From positions 1 to 29,754 of IMG/VR virus record IMGVR_UViG_3300025632_000056: a stretch of DNA of 29,754 bases. The stretch is one strand, 5' to 3'. Of this stretch, positions 6,932 through 15,181 are shown piece after piece. The first letter of the stretch is position 1, and the number at the start of each line of letters is the position of its first letter. The position numbers and the translations under genes are program-made. This DNA is from a virus. The notes below the pieces were generated by a model. The model worked only from the letters and a program-made list of their open reading frames with translations. It did no database searches and was not told the origin of the DNA.

Positions 6932-7088
6932 TCTTAATGATAAAGAAATTCGATTAGAAGTATTGCGGTTGGTTAAGGAGACAGGATCTGAAGTTCAGAA
7001 AAATGATCCCTTGCCAATCGCTGAAAAATATTATAATTGGATAGTAGGTAAGAAAATTCGCAAGAACCTTACTGGCAAGAAGGAATAG
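6918..7088 (+). CDS. Small basic protein overlapping the scaffold gene end, 56 aa
   Basis: A complete frame starts at the ATG at 6918, inside the last codons of the scaffold gene, and ends with TAG at 7086-7088. The product begins MLINNLNDKEIRLEVLRLVK and contains DPLPIAEKYYNWIVGKKI, with an aromatic/basic end. The stop-start overlap suggests coupling to scaffold translation. The balanced residue composition and sensible length argue for a real gene. I recall similar short proteins at this position in marine podoviruses; function unknown. Confidence 0.65.
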   Translation: MLINNLNDKEIRLEVLRLVKETGSEVQKNDPLPIAEKYYNWIVGKKIRKNLTGKKE

Positions 7089-7124
7089 ACTTCTACTCTA
7101 AAAGAGTTTAAATCCAAGAATAGC

Positions 7125-7140
7125 CTACTCATGTGAGTAG
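7125..7140 (+). other. Hairpin in the major capsid gene leader
   Basis: CTACTC (7125-7130), ATGT loop, GAGTAG (7135-7140); the loop-closing bases can add one more pair. A second small inverted repeat, ACTCT-AAA-AGAGT, lies just before it (about 7097-7110). No T tract follows directly. Together they form a structured leader in the 102-base gap before the capsid gene, which could stabilise or process its message. Confidence 0.45.
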
Positions 7141-7190
7141 ATAACCTTTCTGATTTTTATAATAACAATAATAATAATGGAGAGACAATT

Positions 7191-8045
7191 ATGTCATCAC
7201 AAATAACTACAGCATTTGTACAGCAGTATTCTGCTAACATACAAATGTTATCTCAACAAATGGGATCATTATTAAGAGACAAAGTCAGACAGGAAAGTGT
7301 TGTTGGAAAAAATGCTTTCTTTGATCAAGTTGGCTCAGTAACTGCTCAGTTAAAAACTAGCAGACACTCAGACACTCCGCAAATAGATACACCTCACTCA
7401 AGAAGAAGAGTATCTTTAGCTGATTATGAGTATGCTGATCTTATTGATCAACAAGACAAAGTAAGGCTCTTAATTGATCCTACATCATCTTACGCACAAG
7501 CCGCTGCTTACGCAATGGGGAGAGCAATGGATGATGTTATTATCGCTGCTGCAACTGGAACTGCCTTTACTGGTGAAACAGGTGCAACAAGTGAATCTGC
7601 TCAAACAGCAATCGCTGCGGGTGGTACTGGTTTAACAATCGCAAAATTAAGAACTGCAAAACAGACTTTTGATTTAGCAAGTGTTGATCCTTCTATCCCT
7701 AGACACATTGTTGTAGGACCAGAACAAATAACAAACCTTTTAGGAACAACTGAAGTAACTTCATCTGATTTCAATACTGTAAAAGCATTGGCAAATGGCG
7801 AAGTAAACTCGTTCCTTGGTTTTAACTTTACTGTATCAAATAGACTTAGCAAAACAGGTAACGATAGAACTTGTATTGCTTTTGCACAAGATGGTATCAC
7901 TCTAGGAATTGGTAAAGATGTAAATGCAAGAATAGACGAAAGAGCAGACAAATCGTATGCTACTCAAGTTTACTACTGCATGAGCATTGGTGCTACTAGA
8001 ATGGAACAAGCAAAAGTTCTTGGTATAGTATGTCAAGAAGCATAA
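7191..8045 (+). CDS. Major capsid protein
   Basis: 284 aa, the size and pattern of podovirus HK97-fold capsid proteins in marine phages. The N-terminus reads MSSQITTAFVQQYSANIQML, followed by FFDQVGSVTAQLKTSRHSDT, a stretch with IDTPHSRRRVSLADYEYADL, and a C-terminal region with YCMSIGATRMEQAKVLGI. It forms the icosahedral shell. The ribosome site GGAG (7179-7182) is well spaced, as expected for the most abundant virion protein. The 102-base gap before it is the longest gap between genes in the head module and carries inverted repeats, suggesting special control of this message. Confidence 0.93.
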   Translation: MSSQITTAFVQQYSANIQMLSQQMGSLLRDKVRQESVVGKNAFFDQVGSVTAQLKTSRHSDTPQIDTPHSRRRVSLADYEYADLIDQQDKVRLLIDPTSSYAQAAAYAMGRAMDDVIIAAATGTAFTGETGATSESAQTAIAAGGTGLTIAKLRTAKQTFDLASVDPSIPRHIVVGPEQITNLLGTTEVTSSDFNTVKALANGEVNSFLGFNFTVSNRLSKTGNDRTCIAFAQDGITLGIGKDVNARIDERADKSYATQVYYCMSIGATRMEQAKVLGIVCQEA

Positions 8046-8060
8046 TAGGAGGATATATAT

Positions 8061-8507
8061 ATGGCTAATTCAACACAATACGCAAAGACATTAGATACAC
8101 CTTCTGTTAAATTAGATACTAACGAACTACATGGTAGAGTAAGAGTAGCTTATGCAGATTTTACTGCAGCAACTGCTCAAGAAACTATCAATATGTTTAA
8201 GTTACCTAATGGAGCTAGAATAATTGGTGGAAGATTAAATCATGCAGCTCTTGGTGGCAGCACAACTGTATCAGTAGGACACGCAGCATACGATAATGCA
8301 GCAGGAACTACTGTAGCAGCAGATGTAGATGAATACAAAGCAGCAGCAAGTTCAGCATCAGCTAGTGGTGTTAATATTGCAGCTACTACAGCATTGGGTG
8401 AAAACTCTGTTGTAGATGCACCGGATGGTTTAGTTATTACAGCAACTACTGCTGGAGCAGATGCCGCTGGACTTATTACAGTTCAGATGACATATGTTTT
8501 AGACTAA
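8061..8507 (+). CDS. Putative capsid decoration / minor head protein
   Basis: 148 aa with a very good ribosome site (AGGAGGA, 8046-8052). The sequence is Ala/Thr/Gly-rich and beta-like: an N-terminal MANSTQYAKTLDTPSVKLDT, then KLPNGARIIGGRLNHAALGG and a long Ala/Ser/Thr segment ending in GLITVQMTYVLD. The phrase 'LPxGARIIGG' recurs in small head proteins following capsid genes in marine podoviruses. Strong translation signals and position directly behind the major capsid gene suggest a shell-binding protein, but a role in the head is inferred from position. Confidence 0.6.
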   Translation: MANSTQYAKTLDTPSVKLDTNELHGRVRVAYADFTAATAQETINMFKLPNGARIIGGRLNHAALGGSTTVSVGHAAYDNAAGTTVAADVDEYKAAASSASASGVNIAATTALGENSVVDAPDGLVITATTAGADAAGLITVQMTYVLD

Positions 8508-8516
8508 TAAATAAAA

Positions 8517-8554
8517 TTTTAGGCGGTGGAAGCGAGAGTGGAAGCCGCCTAGAG
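8517..8554 (+). other. Strong GC-rich hairpin between head and tail genes
   Basis: In RNA, bases 8517-8526 (UUUUAGGCGG) pair with 8545-8554 (CCGCCUAGAG) to form a 10-bp stem including two G-U pairs, with an 18-base loop. The loop region contains the direct repeat GTGGAAGC (8526-8533 and 8538-8545). No T tract follows. The stem ends 3 bases before the next start codon at 8558 and covers its expected ribosome site. The place, just behind the capsid genes, matches that of the T7 late terminator T-phi. Confidence 0.7.
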
Positions 8555-8557
8555 TGC

Positions 8558-8758
8558 ATGAAAAAGATACAAGATTTAAAACCTGTATTACATTTTAAAA
8601 AAGATAATTATGTGTATAGGTATGTATTAGTAGATAGGTTTCAAAACGATTCTAAAAATCATTATGGCTTTGACACTAAAGAAGAAAGAACAACAGAAGA
8701 AATATTTGCGTTAGAAAAAGATAGACAAATAAGACGTAAGTATATTATAAGGAAGTGA
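8558..8758 (+). CDS. Small basic protein, 66 aa, similar to the one at 25461
   Basis: The product starts MKKIQDLKPVLHFKKDNYVY and continues RYVLVDRFQNDSKNHYGFDT, with many aromatic and basic residues and a Lys/Arg-rich end. Its middle part LHFKKDNYVYRYVLV resembles LHFQWKNSDTKIYRYALV in the 70-aa gene at 25461, so the two are probably related. No function is known to me. The start lies 3 bases behind a strong hairpin and lacks an open ribosome site, so expression may be low or may depend on unfolding. Confidence 0.65.
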   Translation: MKKIQDLKPVLHFKKDNYVYRYVLVDRFQNDSKNHYGFDTKEERTTEEIFALEKDRQIRRKYIIRK

Positions 8759-8759
8759 T

Positions 8760-9341
8760 ATGGCATCAACAGTAGACATTTGTAATGGAGCATTAAACCA
8801 ATTAGGTGCAACAACCATTCTTTCACTTACAGAAGATTCAAAAAACGCAAGACTTTGTAACTCAAGATTTACTCAAGTAAGAGATAGTGTATTTAGATCA
8901 CACCCTTGGAACTGTTTACAGAAAAGAGTTGAGTTAGCGGTAGACACCACAGCTCCTGCATGGGGTTTTAGTTTTGCTTATACTTTACCAGCAGATTGTT
9001 TAAGATTACTTCGTATATTAGATTATGATTCAAACTACAAAGTAGAAGGTAGAAAAATATTAAGCAATACATCTTCTATGAAAATATTATATGTTGGTAG
9101 AATTACAGACCCTAACGAGTATGATGAATTATTAAGAGAAACTTTATCTGCAGCATTAAGTGCAGACATTGCTTTTGCAGTTACTTCCAATAATACTACA
9201 GCAACAAATATGTATAATTTGTTTCAAGATAAATTAAAAGATGCTAGATTTGTAGATTCAACTGAAGGTCAAAATGTTGAACAAGATTTAGGCATGACAG
9301 ATGTTATAGACGCAGGTACATTTATTAACTCAAGGTTTTAG
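8760..9341 (+). CDS. Tail tubular protein A (gp11-like adaptor)
   Basis: 193 aa, the usual length for T7 gp11-type proteins, which form the ring joining the portal to the tail nozzle. The N-terminus MASTVDICNGALNQLGATTI and the motif RDSVFRSHPWNCLQKRVELA are typical of the family, and FSFAYTLPADCLRLLRI follows as expected. It is mostly helical. It lies directly before the gp12-like nozzle gene, 3 bases apart, as in T7. Confidence 0.93.
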   Translation: MASTVDICNGALNQLGATTILSLTEDSKNARLCNSRFTQVRDSVFRSHPWNCLQKRVELAVDTTAPAWGFSFAYTLPADCLRLLRILDYDSNYKVEGRKILSNTSSMKILYVGRITDPNEYDELLRETLSAALSADIAFAVTSNNTTATNMYNLFQDKLKDARFVDSTEGQNVEQDLGMTDVIDAGTFINSRF

Positions 9342-9344
9342 ACC

Positions 9345-11909
9345 ATGGCTAGGGTTGCAGTTGAATTAACAAACTTTACAGGTGGTGAGCTATCGCCAAG
9401 ATTAGATGGCAGAACAGACCTAACTAAATATACATCTGGTTGTGCAACATTAGAAAATTTAGTAGTATACCCACATGGTAGTGCAGCTCGTAGACCCGGT
9501 TCTACTTTTTTAGCGGAAGTTGCTAATAGTGCAAACAAAACAAGACTAATACCTTTTGAATTTTCTACAACACAAACTTATATGCTTGAGTTCTCTAATT
9601 TAAAAATGAGAGTGTACAAAGATAGTGGTGCTGTATTAGAAGGAGATAAAACTATATCTGCAATCACAAAAGCTAATCCTGCTGTAGTAACCGCAACTTC
9701 ACATGGATATTCAAATGGTGATGAAGTGGTAATTACTGCTGTTGGCGGCATGACAGAAGTTAATGGTAAAAGATTTTTAGTTGCAGATAAAACAACAAAC
9801 ACATTTGAACTACAAGATAAAGATGGAGTTGATATAAACAGTTCATCATTTACTACTTATACTTCTGGTGGTGTATCTAATAAAGTTTTTGAATTAGTAA
9901 CACCTTATACAACTGCACAACTTTTTGATATTAAGTTCGCACAATCGGCAGATGTGATGTACATAACTCATCCAGAACATGAGGTAGAAAAATTATCTCG
10001 TACTGGTCATACTGCTTGGACATTAACAGATGTAGATTTTACTAATGGTCCATACTTAGATCAAAACATTACTACAACAACATTAAATCCATCAGCTCAC
10101 ACAGTAGGAACAGGTATAGATTTAGTTGCTAGTGCAGTTACTGGCATCAATAGTGGTAGTGGTTTTCTTGCAACAGATATTGGTAGATTAGTTCAGTTTG
10201 GAGATGGTTATGGAAAAATTACAGCAGTTACAGATACAACAAATGCAGTAATGGAAATTATTGTAGATATGGGTTCAGCAACTGCATCTGCAAATTGGTC
10301 GTTAGGTGCTTTTTCTGATACTACAGGTCATCCTTCTTGCGTAACCTTTTTTGAACAACGATTAGTATTTGCAGGAACAACATCTCAACCACAAACAATA
10401 TTTTTTTCAAAGTCTGGTGATTATGAAAATATGGATGCAAACATTGGTGGCACAATAGCTGATGATGATGCAATCATTTATACAATCGCATCTAACCAAG
10501 TTAATGCTATTAGATTTATGACAGCTACAAGAACTTTAATTCTTGGTACAGCAGGAGGTGAGTTTACAGTAAGTGGTGGAGGTACAGATAGTGCGGTTAC
10601 ACCTACAAACATATTAATTAAAAAACAATCCAACCATGGCTCGGCAAATGTAGATGCTATAGCTGTAGGTAACGCCACATTATTTTTACAAAGAGCAAAA
10701 AGAAAAATTAGAGAACTAGCATATAATTTTGATGTAGATGGTTATACTGCTCCTGATATGACTATCCTTGCCGAACATATTACTGAAGGAGGTCTAACAC
10801 AAATTGCATATCAACAAGAACCTAATCAAATAGTTTATGGAGTTAGAGGTGATGGTGAGTTAGTAGGACTCACTTATCAAAGAGAACAACAAGTAAGTGC
10901 TTGGCACAGACATATCTTTGGCGGAAGATTTGGTGTAGCAACAATTACAGTTTCTGATTATGCAAACATTGCAAATGGAACTAAATTAACTTTAACAAAA
11001 TCTGATGGAACAACTGTAAGTTTTACTTCTACAACAGGTACTGCTGGAACTAATGAGTTTAAAACTCAAACAAATAATAATACTACAGCAACTAATTTAA
11101 AAAATGCGATTGATGCTCATGCTAATTTTACTGCAACAGTAAACTCTGCGGTAGTAACAATTACTGAAACTGCACATGAAGCAACAGGATATTTAACAAT
11201 TAAAAGTTTTGATAGCACAAGATTAACTGCAACTAGTGAAGGTAAAGCAGTAGTTGAAAGTGCAGCAGTTATTCCAACAGACGATACAGAATATCAAGTA
11301 TATGTTATTATTAAAAGAACTGTAAATGGTTCTACTAGAAGATATGTAGAATTTTTAAATGTATTTGATTTTGATCAAACAGATAATACTACATTTAATT
11401 TTTTAGATAGTGAATTAAGTTATAGTGGTAGTGCTGTTAGTACTATATCAGGATTAGATCATCTTGAAGGACAAGTTGTTTCTATATTGGCAGATGGTGC
11501 AACGCACCCAAATAAAACTGTAAGTTCGGGTAGTGTAACTTTAGATCGTTCTGCAAAAAATGTTAAGGTAGGTTTAGCCTATACATCTTTACTACAAACT
11601 ATGAGATTAAATGCTGGATCACAGAATGGTACATCACAAGGTAAAACAAAAAGAATATATGATATTACAGTTAGAATGTTTGAGACTATAGGTGTAGAGG
11701 TTGGACCAGATTTAGACAATTTAGAAAGAATACCATTTAGAAGTTCTGCTGATTTAATGGATGAAGGTATACCACCATTTACAGGAGATAAAGAGGTAGA
11801 GTTTAGAGGAAACTATGAAACAGATGGTTTTATCTTTGTTAGACAAACTCAACCTTTACCTTTTACAATTTTATCGTTATACCCAAGATTACAGACAAAT
11901 GATGGATAA
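9345..11909 (+). CDS. Tail tubular protein B (gp12-like nozzle) with inserted domains
   Basis: 854 aa. The N-terminus (ELTNFTGGELSPRLDGRTDL, LENLVVYPHGSAARRPGSTF) and the blocks TGHPSCVTFFEQRLVFAGT and WHRHIFGGRFG are typical of podovirus tail nozzle proteins. A module at about residues 105-165 (PAVVTATSHGYSNGDEVVIT ... GKRFLVADKTTNTFELQD) resembles the FCCH-like beta domain common in phage tail proteins. A Thr/Asn-rich stretch at about 530-632 separates GGRFG from VVESAAVIPTDDTEYQVYVI, which are near each other in typical homologues, so it looks like an extra surface domain. The nozzle forms the lower tail channel and holds the fibres. Confidence 0.92.
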   Translation: MARVAVELTNFTGGELSPRLDGRTDLTKYTSGCATLENLVVYPHGSAARRPGSTFLAEVANSANKTRLIPFEFSTTQTYMLEFSNLKMRVYKDSGAVLEGDKTISAITKANPAVVTATSHGYSNGDEVVITAVGGMTEVNGKRFLVADKTTNTFELQDKDGVDINSSSFTTYTSGGVSNKVFELVTPYTTAQLFDIKFAQSADVMYITHPEHEVEKLSRTGHTAWTLTDVDFTNGPYLDQNITTTTLNPSAHTVGTGIDLVASAVTGINSGSGFLATDIGRLVQFGDGYGKITAVTDTTNAVMEIIVDMGSATASANWSLGAFSDTTGHPSCVTFFEQRLVFAGTTSQPQTIFFSKSGDYENMDANIGGTIADDDAIIYTIASNQVNAIRFMTATRTLILGTAGGEFTVSGGGTDSAVTPTNILIKKQSNHGSANVDAIAVGNATLFLQRAKRKIRELAYNFDVDGYTAPDMTILAEHITEGGLTQIAYQQEPNQIVYGVRGDGELVGLTYQREQQVSAWHRHIFGGRFGVATITVSDYANIANGTKLTLTKSDGTTVSFTSTTGTAGTNEFKTQTNNNTTATNLKNAIDAHANFTATVNSAVVTITETAHEATGYLTIKSFDSTRLTATSEGKAVVESAAVIPTDDTEYQVYVIIKRTVNGSTRRYVEFLNVFDFDQTDNTTFNFLDSELSYSGSAVSTISGLDHLEGQVVSILADGATHPNKTVSSGSVTLDRSAKNVKVGLAYTSLLQTMRLNAGSQNGTSQGKTKRIYDITVRMFETIGVEVGPDLDNLERIPFRSSADLMDEGIPPFTGDKEVEFRGNYETDGFIFVRQTQPLPFTILSLYPRLQTNDG

Positions 11910-12363
11910 TATGTTATATATAGTACCTTATAAAAAAGAACATGGACAGATCATATTATCATACCAAATGAATCATAAGATATTAGAAGCAGACAGACAT
12001 TACATTAATGTTGAAGGTGATGCTAAAAATTTAGAACAAGATCATTTAGCTTTTACAGGAATGGTTAATGGTAAACCTATTTTTGCTGCGGGTATGAAAA
12101 TGATTTGGGGTCAAGTAGCAGAAGGTTGGGTTATAGCATCAAGTGATATGTGGAAATATCCTTTAGGTGTAGCTAAAGCAATTAAAAAAGATTTTGCTAG
12201 AGTTGCTAAAGAACATAATATAAAAAGAGTTCAAACTGCAATTAGAAAAGATTTTGCTCAAGGTAAAAGATTTGCAGAGTGGTTAGGTTTGGAGAACGAA
12301 GGTTTAATGAGAAAATTTGGTTTTGATGGTTCTGATCAATATATGTATGCGAGGATATTTTAA
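11902..12363 (+). CDS. Internal virion protein A-like (T7 gp13-like, GNAT-related)
   Basis: I start it at the ATG at 11902 (MDNMLYIVPYKKEHGQI, 153 aa); the frame is open from 11815, but that part overlaps the nozzle gene and reads as non-coding. The Met at 11911, directly after the nozzle stop, is an alternative. Segments such as FAAGMKMIWGQVAEGWVIAS and KRFAEWLGLENEGLMRKFGF resemble the acetyltransferase-like fold of T7 gp13-type proteins; whether it binds acetyl-CoA is unknown. In T7, gp13 is needed for assembly of the internal core. Position right after gp12 and before gp14 fits. Confidence 0.75.
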   Translation: MDNMLYIVPYKKEHGQIILSYQMNHKILEADRHYINVEGDAKNLEQDHLAFTGMVNGKPIFAAGMKMIWGQVAEGWVIASSDMWKYPLGVAKAIKKDFARVAKEHNIKRVQTAIRKDFAQGKRFAEWLGLENEGLMRKFGFDGSDQYMYARIF

Positions 12364-12893
12364 TGACAGCACTTACAGCAGCAGCACCCTATATAGTAGG
12401 CGGAACTTCTTTGATGCAATACCAAGCACAAGGAAAAATTGGTAAATATAATCAAGCAGCAAATAATAGAAGTGCTGAAGTATTAGAAGGTCAAGCTGCA
12501 CAGATAGAACAAAAAGCAGAATTTGATATTGCACAATTTAGAAAAGATTATTATAGAATGACAGGAGAAACTACTGTTGCTCTTGCTAAATCTGGAGTAC
12601 AAGTTGGTAGTGGTAGTGCATACAACATTGCTTTATCAAATGCTCTTGAAAAAAGATTACAAGAAAATTTAATATATTATAATTCAAGAGTTGCTGCGGC
12701 TAACAAAAGAGAAGAAGCTAGTTTTGCAAGAATAAAAGGTGTTATGGCTAGACAATCTGCTAAACTTGCACAGATTGGAACTGTAATACAAGGTGGCACA
12801 ACTTTATTAACAATGGGTGGTGGATCAAAACCAAACACAACAGGACAATTTGGTTCTACAGCCAACAATGCAACATTTAGTAATTATTCATAA
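12363..12893 (+). CDS. Internal virion protein B-like (T7 gp14-like)
   Basis: 176 aa, start overlapping the previous stop (TAATG). The protein begins with a hydrophobic segment (LTAAAPYIVGGTSLMQ), continues as an Ala/Gln/Lys-rich helix (RSAEVLEGQAAQIEQKAEFD) with GETTVALAKSGVQVGSGSA, and ends in a Gly/Asn/Thr-rich tail. This pattern and place correspond to T7 gp14, the ejected protein that forms the outer-membrane channel. Sequence similarity to T7 itself is weak by eye; marine podovirus versions with the motif SGVQVGSGSAYNIAL support the call. Confidence 0.75.
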   Translation: MTALTAAAPYIVGGTSLMQYQAQGKIGKYNQAANNRSAEVLEGQAAQIEQKAEFDIAQFRKDYYRMTGETTVALAKSGVQVGSGSAYNIALSNALEKRLQENLIYYNSRVAAANKREEASFARIKGVMARQSAKLAQIGTVIQGGTTLLTMGGGSKPNTTGQFGSTANNATFSNYS

Positions 12894-15181
12894 TGCCAAA
12901 AATACCTACATTTAAAGCACAAGGATCAATAGAACAATTAGTAGGAACTACTAATGCTCCTCAAATGCGATTAGATCAAACACTAGCTACTGCTATAGCA
13001 CCTGCTACTAAAATGATTGTTGATCATCAAATACAAGAAAAAAACGCACAGAACCAAGCAGAAGCATTAAAGCTAGAAAACGATTATATAACTGATCAAA
13101 TAAAAATATCAGAAACTATTAATACTGATAAAGTTATGTCTACTAATAAAGATATTGCTAACGAATATTTTAAAAATCAAAATAATATTTTAATTAATAA
13201 ATACAAATCTTTAGCAACTAATAATAATGTTGCAATTAAATTTGAAAACTATGCGTTAGCAGAAACACAAAAAACAATATTTAGAAATGATACACAAATA
13301 TCAAAAAATATTTTAACAAATTTATTTGCTAGTTACGATAAACAAAAAAACCTTTATCTTATAACAGCTAGTACAGATCAAACTGGTATGGCTAAAGCAA
13401 CTTTAAAAACAGATTTAGAAAAATTAACAATAGATACATTTCAATCACAAGTATCAGCACCAGAATTAAAGGTTATGATAAATTCTATACCCGGTGAAAT
13501 TGATCTTATGGATGGTTTAAAATCTGTTCAGACAGAACCTAGAAAAACTTTTTATTCTTTAAAAGATAAAAATTATTTACCTAATTTAACTTATGAACAA
13601 AGAGAAAAAATAAATAAAGAAGCTCTACTAGCTATAAGACCACAACTAACTACAGAGTGGGAAAATTATACAGCAACAGTAGCTGCTGGTAAAGAGCCAC
13701 CAAGATTTGATTTTCAACTTGCAAAAGAAGTATTTAATTCAAGAGTGTCTGATAAAATGATTCAAGAAGATACCTTTACTAGAGATCGTGTTAAAAATAA
13801 TGCAGTAATACTTAATGCTTCTAACGATACTGTTAATGAAGTTGTAGAGGGTATTATAGACGAAGGTAATGAATTGTATGGAACATTACAAGCTAATGAA
13901 CAGGAAAATTATTACAAAGCTGTTTTAACAAAAAGAAACAAAGATATGAAAGATGATATTGTTAGTTATATTACTACTAACAATTCTGAAATTTCATCTT
14001 TATATGAACAACTAGAGGGTGATGAAAATACAGACAGTAGATTAGCAACTAAAAAACTTATTACAGAAGCATTAATTGAAGAACAAAAAAGATATGGCAC
14101 TAGCGAATCTTTTATTAGAATAACAAGTAAGGCAGAAATTAATCAAATTAAATCTACACTTATGGATGTAGACACACCTTACATAGAAAAAGAAAAATTT
14201 ATAAATGATATGATATTATTATATGGCAATAAAAACATGGGTAAAGTTTTGAATCATTTACAAGCTGAAAAGTTACCTGTTGAATATATCACAGCTATAA
14301 GCACTAATAGTGCAGAATTAAAAAAACATATTCTGTCTGGAGAAACTGTAGAAGATTTAGAAAAATTTGTAAGACTTAGATTGCCAACTGATGAAAAATT
14401 TAACAAAATTGAAAGAGGTGTTGCAAAAGGAATGGAAGATTTTGAAACTGTAATTTTAAATCAAGGAGAAGGTTCTAAATTAAAAACTGATTATTTAGCA
14501 TCAATTCAATCAGCTGTTTATAAATCTGCTTTACAAAGAGTTAAAAGTGGAGAGAATATTACTGAAGCTGTAGATAATGCAGTTACAAGTTTTACTAAAG
14601 ATTATTTTATTGCACCGGATAAAACTTTTATGATTCCTGTAGATGTAGGTGGCAAGTTTGTTAATCAACCTATAGTATATGATAAATCACAAGCTCTTAA
14701 ATTAATGGTTGAAACAGGTGATTATATAACTCGTTTTCATGGTGAAGATGGCTATATGCACTATGCTGCTTTAGCTGGAGTAGAAAATTTAAGCGAAGAA
14801 GAAGTAAAATCAAGAATGGAATTTACAATTAAAAACTATTCTAAATGGTTAATGAATGGTGATGGTACTGGAATTGTTTTAAATGCTGAATTTACAAATG
14901 GTACATACCCTATAGTAAATGCTAATGGTGATAAAATAGAATTTTTCTTTACAGACACACCTAACGATAAAGGTATCTACAGTATAGAATTAAAAGCTCC
15001 AGTAACAGGAGAGGATATAGATTTAATACCTTTTACATCTGATGTAGGTGCTTATGAGTTTGAAGAAACTAATTACGATAATACTAGCGAAAACAAAAAC
15101 CTTCTAACTACAGCAATAGATAGTGTTGGTAGAGTAATAGATACTGCTGGTGATACTTTAATTACAAATAATAATGATTAA
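12893..15181 (+). CDS. Internal core / ejection protein (T7 gp15-like)
   Basis: 762 aa, mostly helical and rich in Asn, Lys, Glu and Thr, with no enzymatic motif. It starts MPKIPTFKAQGSIEQLVGTT, a start that I associate with gp15-type proteins of podoviruses, and ends in a low-complexity Thr/Asn tail. T7 gp15 forms the periplasmic tube during DNA ejection and has a similar length. The gene overlaps the gp14-like stop by one base (TAATG) and the following gene by 8 bases, so the ejection proteins are probably made from one coupled message. Confidence 0.8.
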   Translation: MPKIPTFKAQGSIEQLVGTTNAPQMRLDQTLATAIAPATKMIVDHQIQEKNAQNQAEALKLENDYITDQIKISETINTDKVMSTNKDIANEYFKNQNNILINKYKSLATNNNVAIKFENYALAETQKTIFRNDTQISKNILTNLFASYDKQKNLYLITASTDQTGMAKATLKTDLEKLTIDTFQSQVSAPELKVMINSIPGEIDLMDGLKSVQTEPRKTFYSLKDKNYLPNLTYEQREKINKEALLAIRPQLTTEWENYTATVAAGKEPPRFDFQLAKEVFNSRVSDKMIQEDTFTRDRVKNNAVILNASNDTVNEVVEGIIDEGNELYGTLQANEQENYYKAVLTKRNKDMKDDIVSYITTNNSEISSLYEQLEGDENTDSRLATKKLITEALIEEQKRYGTSESFIRITSKAEINQIKSTLMDVDTPYIEKEKFINDMILLYGNKNMGKVLNHLQAEKLPVEYITAISTNSAELKKHILSGETVEDLEKFVRLRLPTDEKFNKIERGVAKGMEDFETVILNQGEGSKLKTDYLASIQSAVYKSALQRVKSGENITEAVDNAVTSFTKDYFIAPDKTFMIPVDVGGKFVNQPIVYDKSQALKLMVETGDYITRFHGEDGYMHYAALAGVENLSEEEVKSRMEFTIKNYSKWLMNGDGTGIVLNAEFTNGTYPIVNANGDKIEFFFTDTPNDKGIYSIELKAPVTGEDIDLIPFTSDVGAYEFEETNYDNTSENKNLLTTAIDSVGRVIDTAGDTLITNNND

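Noticed and set aside
7158-7163. TATAAT as a separate capsid promoter
   Set aside because: No acceptable -35 hexamer lies at 16-18 bases upstream, and the gap is fully explained by a leader with hairpins.
7601-7951. 116-codon antisense frame in the capsid gene
   Set aside because: It is a shadow of a strongly supported gene and shows no start signal.
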